Positions 34,579 through 41,616 of a stretch of DNA of 43,927 nucleotides are shown here, piece after piece (the stretch's first letter is position 1; each line of letters begins with the position of its first letter). A model generated the notes under the pieces. It was not told the origin of the DNA. It did not search any database and worked only from the letters and a program-made list of their open reading frames with translations. A program made the position numbers and the translations under genes. The DNA comes from Marinobacterium profundum (GTDB taxonomy: Bacteria; Pseudomonadota; Gammaproteobacteria; Pseudomonadales; Balneatricaceae), in contig NZ_BCNS01000168.1 of NCBI RefSeq assembly GCF_001528745.1, positions 1-43,927 of the forward strand, in the 5' to 3' direction.

Positions 34579-35499
34579 ATGATTAGCCCAGTGTTATCTG
34601 AATCCTTGCGTTCAATTGTCTATTTCGTGACGGTAGCCAAAGTCGGCAGTTTTACCGCGGCGGCGGATGAATTGGGTGTTTCTAAATCTACCCTGGGTAA
34701 AAGCATAGCTAAGCTAGAAAAGCACCTCACCACAAAACTGCTACATCGCACCACCCGGAAACTGAGTTTAACCACGGAAGGAGAGTCTTATCTTGCCAGC
34801 TGTCAGCTAGCTTTGGAAACCCTTCAGGAAGCTGAGTCCGCATTGCTGTCAAAACACTCTCGACCTAGTGGAAGAGTTCGTGTTGATTTGCCGGCTGCAT
34901 TTGGGCGCTTGGTGGCGATGCCATTGCTGCTTGAAATGGCTGATAATAACCCTGATTTAAGGTTGATCATTACATTCAACGATAAAGTTATCGATCCTAT
35001 GGATGCCGGATTTGATTTGGCATTCAGATTCGGTCCCTTGAGCGACACTAATGAACTGGTTGCGAGAAAGCTCAACGATCAGAAACTTGTTCTGTGCGCC
35101 TCGCCAGACTATCTCAGTCGCTACGGAGCCCCAAAAACTATTGATGACTTGAAAAGCCATCGCTGCATTATGGCGTGGCGTGGGGGTAGCCCGCTGTACT
35201 GGTTGCTGAAATCGGAATCCGGGGACGACATTCGTTTTAATCCAGGCGGTTTCCACCAGATAAGTGATGGTGACGCCATGGTTGATGCGTGCGTCGCAGG
35301 AGCAGGGATAGTGCAGTTTCCTGAGTCTCTGCTACGGTCACTGGTTGATGGAGGGAAACTGGTACCGGTATTGCCGCAGTTGACGCCAGATCCGACTCCG
35401 CTACACATTATTTGGCCAAGTACTCGCCATCTGCTGCCCAGTGTACGCTTCATCATCGATGAATTCGTGAAATTGTCGAAGGGTGGTGCATTTTTGTGA
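34579..35499 (+). CDS. LysR-family regulator (CrgA-like subgroup)
   Basis: The 306-residue LysR protein has an N-terminal HTH (SIVYFVTVAKVGSFTAAADELGVSKSTLGKSIAKLE) and a C-terminal substrate-binding domain with CASPDYLSRYGAPKTIDDL, typical of the large CrgA-like subgroup. No strong ribosome-binding site is visible. It is co-directional with the tautomerase, SnoaL, GMC and ALDH genes that follow and may regulate them. The MITE-like element upstream probably supplies or disturbs its promoter. Ligand unknown. Confidence 0.82.
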   Translation: MISPVLSESLRSIVYFVTVAKVGSFTAAADELGVSKSTLGKSIAKLEKHLTTKLLHRTTRKLSLTTEGESYLASCQLALETLQEAESALLSKHSRPSGRVRVDLPAAFGRLVAMPLLLEMADNNPDLRLIITFNDKVIDPMDAGFDLAFRFGPLSDTNELVARKLNDQKLVLCASPDYLSRYGAPKTIDDLKSHRCIMAWRGGSPLYWLLKSESGDDIRFNPGGFHQISDGDAMVDACVAGAGIVQFPESLLRSLVDGGKLVPVLPQLTPDPTPLHIIWPSTRHLLPSVRFIIDEFVKLSKGGAFL

Positions 35500-35500
35500 C

Positions 35501-35525
35501 GACTGTAGACTTTAATTCTACAGTC
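35501..35525 (+). terminator. Hairpin after LysR gene
   Basis: GACTGTAGA-CTTTAAT-TCTACAGTC is a perfect 9-bp stem two bases after the LysR stop codon. The following sequence is only weakly T-rich, so termination is probable, not certain. Confidence 0.6.
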
Positions 35526-35625
35526 TGGGGATATTTTGACGGTTTATAAATTGTAATATTGCCTTTATTATCTTGAGTAGTCGCTATCAGCGGTACTGTT
35601 ATTTTACTTAAGATGAGGAAGTGGT

Positions 35626-35817
35626 ATGCCAGTTATCAACGTGAAAATGTTTGAAGGTCGTGACAGTGCAAAGTCAGCTATTGCCAAAGATATAACAGAT
35701 TCGATTGCAAAGCATGCAAGTGTTGATCCCAAGTACATCTACGTTATTTTCGATGATGTTAAAACTGAAAACTGGGCAATTGAAGGTGAGCTTTTTTCTG
35801 AAACGTTGAAGAAATAG
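35626..35817 (+). CDS. 4-oxalocrotonate tautomerase family protein (divergent)
   Basis: The 63-residue protein has the 4-OT fold pattern. Pro1 (MPVINVKMFEGR) and Arg11 are kept, but the position of Arg39 in canonical 4-OT is occupied by Tyr or Val, depending on a one-residue gap, and Phe50 is replaced by Trp. It therefore probably tautomerises a different substrate from the DmpI protein in the same window, or uses another mechanism. GAGGAAG precedes the ATG. It precedes a SnoaL-like gene and a GMC/ALDH pair. Confidence 0.8.
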   Translation: MPVINVKMFEGRDSAKSAIAKDITDSIAKHASVDPKYIYVIFDDVKTENWAIEGELFSETLKK

Positions 35818-36007
35818 GCTGCGCCATATATTAATATTGGTTGTTTTTTGAAATTCAGAGTGTTAACAGTTTTTGTTTTTTATTGTTTTATGGAAGGTAA
35901 GGCATATAAATAAATATGTAATTTATAAAGGTGATTTTTTGGTTTAATTTATTAAATTATTAGCTCGCCGCATTTCATGATCAAACTAAAAATATAAAAG
36001 GTCAAAA
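35818..36007. other. AT-rich intergenic region
   Basis: This stretch has very high AT content and no gene. It may hold a promoter for the SnoaL-GMC-ALDH genes, but no specific elements are assigned. Confidence 0.35.
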
Positions 36008-36469
36008 ATGAAACTATTTCCGCTGTTTATTGCATTGGCAGGTCTTTGTGGCCCGGCCTTGGCGCAAGAGTTCAAGATGCCGGGATTTAAAACTCAATCG
36101 ACGCCGGCCGCAGTCTTTGATGAGCATATTGATGCTTTGAATAAATGTGACCTGAGCCGGCTTATGGCTCAATATCCCGATGACGCTGTTTTTATCTTGC
36201 CAGATGGTGTCTGGATGCAGGGGCGCGATGAAATTTTAAATCTCTTCCTGGGTTTTTGTAAAGATCGTGAAAATGGCGGATTAAAAGGCGCCGAGTTTCA
36301 TGTTGAGTTTACTAATGTCGTAGGTTCCACACTAAACATATCCTGGAGACTTGAAGCACCATTTTTGGTAGAGCCATATAGAGGTGCTGACGCCTACGTC
36401 ACTAAAGATGGCTTGATGCAAGCCCAAGTCACAACCTTTAAAGTATCGGATATGAATTTCAAGCCGTAA
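36008..36469 (+). CDS. Secreted SnoaL/DUF4440-like protein
   Basis: The 153-residue protein has a clear signal peptide (cleavage near ALA-QEF). The mature domain resembles the SnoaL/NTF2-like fold: VFDEHIDALNKCDLSRLMAQYPDDAVFILPDGVWMQGRDEIL, then a C-terminal beta-sheet. Such domains act as small isomerases, hydrolases or ligand binders. AAGG precedes the ATG. It lies before a Tat-exported oxidoreductase and may act on the same compound in the periplasm; the function is unknown. Confidence 0.72.
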   Translation: MKLFPLFIALAGLCGPALAQEFKMPGFKTQSTPAAVFDEHIDALNKCDLSRLMAQYPDDAVFILPDGVWMQGRDEILNLFLGFCKDRENGGLKGAEFHVEFTNVVGSTLNISWRLEAPFLVEPYRGADAYVTKDGLMQAQVTTFKVSDMNFKP

Positions 36470-36555
36470 CTGTTGAAGAGGTTATTAATCAGCTATTTTA
36501 TTGCTATTGCCTGTATCCAGGCGATCTACAATACGCCAGTACCCAAGGTGGTTTA

Positions 36556-38286
36556 ATGAATAATAATAACCAGAGTGCCAAAAGTGGCCTCATGCTTGAA
36601 AAGCTTGAGGGATCGCTGCTGAGAGGTCAAATTAGCCGGCGCAGGTTTACGCAATTAGCTGTTGCCGCTGGGCTTTTATCGCTGTTCAAGGCAAATGCCT
36701 GGGCTGAAGAACTGGGGGCTATCCGCTCAAGCCAAGAGACAAAGAGTATTAACCTGCAAAAGCATTATGACTACATAGTCGTGGGAGCGGGCAGTGCCGG
36801 TTGTGCATTGGTAGGGCGCTTGGCGGCTGACAAGTCGAAGCAAATTCTGTTGATAGAAGCCGGTGATTGGGATACCGCGCCGTCCATACTGGATCCTCGA
36901 CTCTGGTTCACAAATCTGGGTACTGAGCGTGAATGGGGGGATGTAGCCGTTCCGTTCGACGGAGTGAACGGTCGTGCGATTCCTGAGCATACAGGGCGGG
37001 TTCTCGGTGGCGGAAGCAGCATCAATGCCACTATCTGGGTACGTCCCTTCAAGGCTGATCTCGACGGCTGGGCCAAAGTCTCCGGTGACGACCGCTGGAA
37101 CTATGAATCATCGCTGGAAGTATTCAAGCGGGTAGAGAATTGGCAAGGCCAGCCGAATGGCAAGTACCGGGGGCAGAACGGACCTGTGTGGTGTCAGCCG
37201 GCGCATGACCCTCTGCCTGTCGCGCCCGCAATGCTTGATGCGTGTCGTCAGATGGGTTTGCCAGTGCTGGATGACCTGAATGGGCTGCGCGAGGAACGCG
37301 GCCAAGGCTTTGCGCTGATGGATCACATCATTCGTGACGGACGGCGTCAAAATATGGCCAAGTCTTATCTGTATCCGGTGATGGCACAGGATAATGTCAC
37401 GGTACTGGTCAATACCCATGTCAACAGGCTGATTATCGATGGCGTAACAGTTGTAGGTGTTGAGATTGAACATAATGGACAACAGCGTACTGTTGCTGCC
37501 GGCGTGGAAACTATCTTGTCGGGTGGCGGATTTAATACGCCAAAATTGCTTATGCTAAGCGGCATCGGCGATGAAGCACAACTCAAGCAACACAACATAG
37601 AAACGGTGGTGCACTCGCCCGAAGTGGGCAAGAACATGCAGGATCACCTACTGCATGGAGGAGTGCTGTTTGAGCCCCACGAAGCTATGAGCCACCGCAA
37701 CTCTGCTGCGGAGGTCTCGGGTTATCTGAAAAGCGACCCCTCCCTGGAACTGCCAGATATTAGCGTAGTGCAAATCGAGCTGCCCTATGTGAGTGATGTT
37801 GTGGGGAAAGAGTTTAATCCGCCAAATTCGAGCTGGGCTATTTGTGCCGGTTTGGTTACGCCAAAGAGCAGGGGAGAAGTAAAACTTCGTTCATCAGACT
37901 ATTCAGACCGGCCTATTGTCGAGGCGAATTTCCTTGATCATCCGGACGACGTCAGTGCTCTGGTGAAAAGTGTAGAGCTGTGCAGAGAGATAGGCGCCTC
38001 ACCGGCACTGAAAAACTATGTTAAGCGAGAAGTAGTTCCTGGCAAAAAGTTGGAGGGGAAAGAGATGGTAGATTTTGTCAGGAACGGTGCGACTACCTAC
38101 TTCCATGTGAGTGGAACCTGTCGTATGGGCAAGGATGACAATGCCGTTGTCGACTCTGAATTGCGCGTTAATGGTTTAAAAAAGTTGAGAATCGCAGACA
38201 GCTCTATAATGCCGACGATAGTATCGTGTCCGACGATGGCGGCATGTGTATTAATTGGTGAGCGCGCATCGGAACTGCTAGCATAA
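36556..38286 (+). CDS. GMC-family oxidoreductase with Tat signal
   Basis: The 576-residue FAD enzyme begins with a Tat signal (SRRRFTQLAVAAGLLSLFKANAWA, residues 28-51). It then has the GMC FAD-binding start YDYIVVGAGSAGCALVGRLA, the GMC signature GRVLGGGSSINATIWVRP and the catalytic His in TYFHVSGTCRMG. Near the C-terminus, where GMC enzymes usually have a second active-site His or Asn (as in NTNAPT), this reads CPTMAACVLIGERA, so by eye the residue is Met. It probably oxidises an alcohol to an aldehyde in the periplasm, with the next gene's ALDH finishing the job. The exact substrate is unknown. Confidence 0.87.
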   Translation: MNNNNQSAKSGLMLEKLEGSLLRGQISRRRFTQLAVAAGLLSLFKANAWAEELGAIRSSQETKSINLQKHYDYIVVGAGSAGCALVGRLAADKSKQILLIEAGDWDTAPSILDPRLWFTNLGTEREWGDVAVPFDGVNGRAIPEHTGRVLGGGSSINATIWVRPFKADLDGWAKVSGDDRWNYESSLEVFKRVENWQGQPNGKYRGQNGPVWCQPAHDPLPVAPAMLDACRQMGLPVLDDLNGLREERGQGFALMDHIIRDGRRQNMAKSYLYPVMAQDNVTVLVNTHVNRLIIDGVTVVGVEIEHNGQQRTVAAGVETILSGGGFNTPKLLMLSGIGDEAQLKQHNIETVVHSPEVGKNMQDHLLHGGVLFEPHEAMSHRNSAAEVSGYLKSDPSLELPDISVVQIELPYVSDVVGKEFNPPNSSWAICAGLVTPKSRGEVKLRSSDYSDRPIVEANFLDHPDDVSALVKSVELCREIGASPALKNYVKREVVPGKKLEGKEMVDFVRNGATTYFHVSGTCRMGKDDNAVVDSELRVNGLKKLRIADSSIMPTIVSCPTMAACVLIGERASELLA

Positions 38287-38384
38287 AATGAATGTTAGAA
38301 TAGCTGTAGTGTGATTATTTTTTCACATGTGCACTAAGTCTTATTTCTGGTATTAAAAATATAACTATATGGAGAGATTTTATT

Positions 38385-39836
38385 ATGAATACGCAACTGG
38401 TCATTAATAACAAAGATGTGGCGTCTGAGACGGGTAAAGTTTTTAAGAGGCAAGATCCCATAACTGGCGATACAGTTTCTACCTGTGCAGCCGCAAGTGT
38501 CAACGACGCTAGAATTGCCGCCGAGTCAGCTAAAGTGGCATTTCAAAGTTGGAAATCTTCCACTCCTGGCGAGCGACGTACTCTGCTATTAAAATCCGCC
38601 GATGCGATAGAAACCAAGATGGCATCATTTGTTGCAGCAATGAAATCCGAAATAGGTGCCAGCGATCTTTGGGCGGGCTTTAATGTAATGCTGGCAGCGA
38701 ACCTTTTCAGGGAGGCGGCAGCACTTACAACCCAGATCCAGGGTGAAACAATACCGACTGAGAAGCCCAATACCCTCTCCATGACGATACGCCAGCCCGT
38801 TGGACCATGCCTGAGCATTGCCCCCTGGAATGGCCCAGTTGTGCTGGCGGCCAGAGCTATTGCGTATCCCTTGATGTGCGGAAATACAGTGGTATTTCGA
38901 GCCTCTGAAATCAGCCCAATGACACACAGGCTGATAGCTGAAGCCGTATACGAGGCTGGTGCTCCAGCCGGTGTACTGAACTTTATTACCACGGCTCCCG
39001 ATGATGCGCCCGCCGTGATCGAAGCCCTGATTGCTGATCCTGCCATAAGACGTGTGAACTTCACCGGTTCGACACATGTTGGCCGTATTATCGCCGAAAA
39101 ATGTGGCCGGCATTTGAAGCGCTGCTTGTTGGAGCTCGGGGATAAGTCGCCTTTGATTGTCCTGGATGATGCGAATATAGACGATGCCGTATCGGCTGCT
39201 ATTTTCGGTTCCTTCCTTTATCAAGGGCAGATTTGTATGTCGACCGATCGGATTATCGTTGACGAAAAAGTTGCGGATGAATTTGTCCAAAAGTTTACTG
39301 CACGGGCCATGGAGTTACCTGCTGGCCAGCCGTTGACGATGGGCAACTGCATTATTGGCCCTGTCATTAGTCAAGAGTCGGCCAATCGATTGAATACTAT
39401 CGTTGATGACTCATTGCAAAAAGGTGCAAAACTAGTTTTGGGTGGCAAGTCGGAAACGTCGCTTTATCCTGCGACTATTATCGATCATGTTACATCGGAA
39501 ATGACGGTATATAGCGAAGAAACCTTTGGGCCTGTTATCTCAATTATCCGGGCTAAGGATACGAACGATGCGATTAACATTGCAAATGATACAGAATTTG
39601 GCTTGTCCGCCGGAGTTTTTGGCAAGGATATAACTAGAGCCTTAAGTGTTGCGAAGAGCATTGAAACGGGTAGTTGCCATGTTAATGGTCCTACTGTTCA
39701 AAATGAAGCCCAGGCGCCCTATGGAGGTACCAAGTCCAGTGGTTATGGGCGCTTTGATGGTCGCGCTGTCATTGACGAATTTACCGAACTTAAATGGCTC
39801 ACGATTGAAGACAGTTCACAGCAATACCCATTCTAA
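38385..39836 (+). CDS. Aldehyde dehydrogenase, salicylaldehyde/vanillin dehydrogenase-like
   Basis: The 483-residue NAD(P)-dependent aldehyde dehydrogenase has the active-site Asn in IAPWNGPVVLA, Glu in LELGDKSPLIVL and Cys in QGQICMSTDRI. LELGDKSPLIVLDDANIDDAV and the overall wording resemble NahF-type salicylaldehyde and vanillin dehydrogenases. GGAGAG precedes the ATG. Paired with the upstream GMC enzyme it would turn a benzylic alcohol into an acid. If that acid is salicylate, it feeds the nag operon in the same window. Confidence 0.87.
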   Translation: MNTQLVINNKDVASETGKVFKRQDPITGDTVSTCAAASVNDARIAAESAKVAFQSWKSSTPGERRTLLLKSADAIETKMASFVAAMKSEIGASDLWAGFNVMLAANLFREAAALTTQIQGETIPTEKPNTLSMTIRQPVGPCLSIAPWNGPVVLAARAIAYPLMCGNTVVFRASEISPMTHRLIAEAVYEAGAPAGVLNFITTAPDDAPAVIEALIADPAIRRVNFTGSTHVGRIIAEKCGRHLKRCLLELGDKSPLIVLDDANIDDAVSAAIFGSFLYQGQICMSTDRIIVDEKVADEFVQKFTARAMELPAGQPLTMGNCIIGPVISQESANRLNTIVDDSLQKGAKLVLGGKSETSLYPATIIDHVTSEMTVYSEETFGPVISIIRAKDTNDAINIANDTEFGLSAGVFGKDITRALSVAKSIETGSCHVNGPTVQNEAQAPYGGTKSSGYGRFDGRAVIDEFTELKWLTIEDSSQQYPF

Positions 39837-39853
39837 CGATATGATATGAACCC

Positions 39854-39892
39854 GGTGGACAAACAGATAGGTACTCTATCTTTTTGTCCGCC
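39854..39892 (+). terminator. Terminator hairpin after ALDH gene
   Basis: GGTGGACAAACAGATAG pairs with CTATCTTTTTGTCCGCC across a five-base loop, with a few mismatches, 18 bp after the stop codon. T-runs lie within the descending arm. It probably ends the SnoaL-GMC-ALDH transcript. Confidence 0.65.
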
Positions 39893-39972
39893 GTTCTATA
39901 TAAACGAGCATAAATACTTAGACGTTCATATTATTTTTGACTCGCATTGTCTGCGGTCGCTGATGAAGCCCC

Positions 39973-41235
39973 CCAGGGCAAACGCATGAACGTTTTTTGC
40001 ACAGCGCAGCGCGGATCTTACTTCTCTCTTGCAACCGACTAGCCCGGCTGGTATTCAGAGAATTTCCATCATAGGACAGGCGCGAATACCCTATGTCAAA
40101 GCGTTCTCTGCTCAGCCATCTCCAAGAGATTGAAGACCCTCGACAAAGCGCAAAATGCACTCACAATTTTGCCGAAGTTCTGTTTATGAGTATCTGCGGA
40201 ATCCTCTGCGGGGCCGACGACTGGAACTCTATCGCCCTGTTTGCCCAGACTCGAGAGGGCTGGTTCCGTCAGAACCTGACGCTGCCCGGTGGTATTCCCT
40301 CCCACGATACCTTCAGTCGCATGTTCAGCTTGTTGGACCCGAAAGCTTTCCGACCCCTGTTCATTACCTGGGTCCAGGACGTGATGGTGGGTAGCGGTCT
40401 GTCAGGCACTGTCGCTATCGATGGCAAGACGGTCAAAGGATCCGCCTGGAACAAGGGCAAGGACGCCATCCATATGGTCAATGCCTGGTCCACCGACCTG
40501 GGCATGGCGGTGGGGCAATACAAAGTGGACGGTAAGTCCAATGAGATCACTGCTATTCCCAAATTGTTGGCGTTGCTGGAGCTTCAAGTGCCTGGTCACC
40601 CTGGATGCGATGGGGTGTCAGAAGCGCATCGCCGATAGCATCCTCAAGCGCGGTGCCGACTATCTGCTGGCGGTCAAAGCCAACCAGAAAAGTCTGCATA
40701 AAGAGGTGGCCGAGTACTTCGATCGGTACTGGGAAAACACCCCTGAAGACGCGCCGGGCCCCGTGTTTGCCGAGCGAGCAGAGCACCAGCACGGCCGCCA
40801 GGAACACCGTCGCTGTTGGGTTCTGAACGAGCCGTCGGAACTGGCCACCGCGAAGCGCTGGCAGGCCAAGACGGTGGCGGCCGTGCAGTTGGACCGCCAG
40901 GACGCTCGCAAGGGTGACACCATGATCCGCAATTACATCTCCAGCCGCACGTTGACGGCCCAGGAGGTCTTGGCCGCTACTCGCGAGCACTGGCAGGTCG
41001 AAAACTGTCTGCACTGGGTGCTGGATGTAGCCTTCGACGAAGACCGCGCTCGTGCCCGCCAAGGCTGTGCCGCCGAAAATTTGGCGACGGCCCGACAAAT
41101 CGTCTTGAATCTTCTCAAGCAGGATACGACGCACAAGGTGGGCATCAAGAACAAGCGCAAAGCCTGTGGCTGGGACCTCGACTACATGCTCAAAGTGCTT
41201 GGGGAAATCAAAATATGATCATGCGTTTGCCCTGG
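39973..41235 (+). mobile_element. ISAs1-family insertion sequence
   Basis: Perfect 17-bp inverted repeats bound the element: CCAGGGCAAACGCATGA at 39973-39989 and TCATGCGTTTGCCCTGG at 41219-41235. The length of about 1.26 kb and a single DDE transposase of the ISAs1/H-repeat type fit the family. No matching target duplication is visible next to the ends. Confidence 0.87.
40093..41218 (+). pseudogene. ISAs1-family transposase, frameshifted
   Basis: The N-terminal part (40093 to about 40588) reads MSKRSLLSHLQEIEDPRQS through VAIDGKTVKGSAWNKG to IPKLLALLELQ. The continuation CLVTLDAMGCQKRIAD to the end (HWQVENCLHWVLDVAFDEDRARAR and CGWDLDYML) is in the next frame. All three catalytic regions (first Asp in AIDGKT, second in TLDAMGC, Glu in VENCLHW) are present. 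The break lies near 40587, where family members usually read LKGCLVT: two bases appear lost, or one gained. Unless this is a sequencing error, the transposase is inactive. Confidence 0.85.
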
Positions 41236-41310
41236 CGGGAGCCTGTACTGGTAGTATGCTGCCATCAGTGACTCCGCGCAGATTGGCACTAGGCCTGAAG
41301 GCTTCAGTTG

Positions 41311-41474
41311 CTAGTGTAGTGTTGCACTCTTGGTGGTGCTTTAGAACGCGCTCATTTTTTCGCCAGCCAAGGCGTGAGGCGGAGTCATAGTGGGGCTACG
41401 GCGACAACGAACAACGCAGGATGGTGGAAAAAGGGGCCGTTATAAGCTTCATATAGCGTGAAACACTACACTAG
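41311..41474. mobile_element. MITE-like element 2, CTAG-flanked
   Basis: CTAGTGTAGTGTTGCAC (41311-41327) and GTGAAACACTACACTAG (41458-41474) are inverted repeats with one mismatch. As in element 1, CTAG marks both ends, so the mobile unit may be 41315-41470 with a CTAG target duplication. The interior has no gene. The two MITE-like elements share size and target type but differ in terminal sequence. Confidence 0.7.
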
Positions 41475-41616
41475 GGTCCGAATAGTTATCTATCTCACTG
41501 GCGGCTACTAATGCGCCCTCCTTGTCGTAAACTGACTGTTGTAGCATGTACTCCTTTGTAGCTTTTCATAGCGCCACTCCGCATACCTGTACCACAGGGA
41601 TTAGGAGGTTAACGAG
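41475..41616. promoter_or_regulatory. Leader region of YCF48-KAP gene
   Basis: A strong ribosome-binding site AGGAGGT (41603-41609) lies 7 bases before the ATG at 41617. No other element is clear. Confidence 0.55.

Noticed and set aside
41268-41391. Partial inverted repeat GTGACTCCGC / GCGGAGTCAT
   Set aside because: One arm is outside and one inside MITE-like element 2; probably chance or an older nested remnant.
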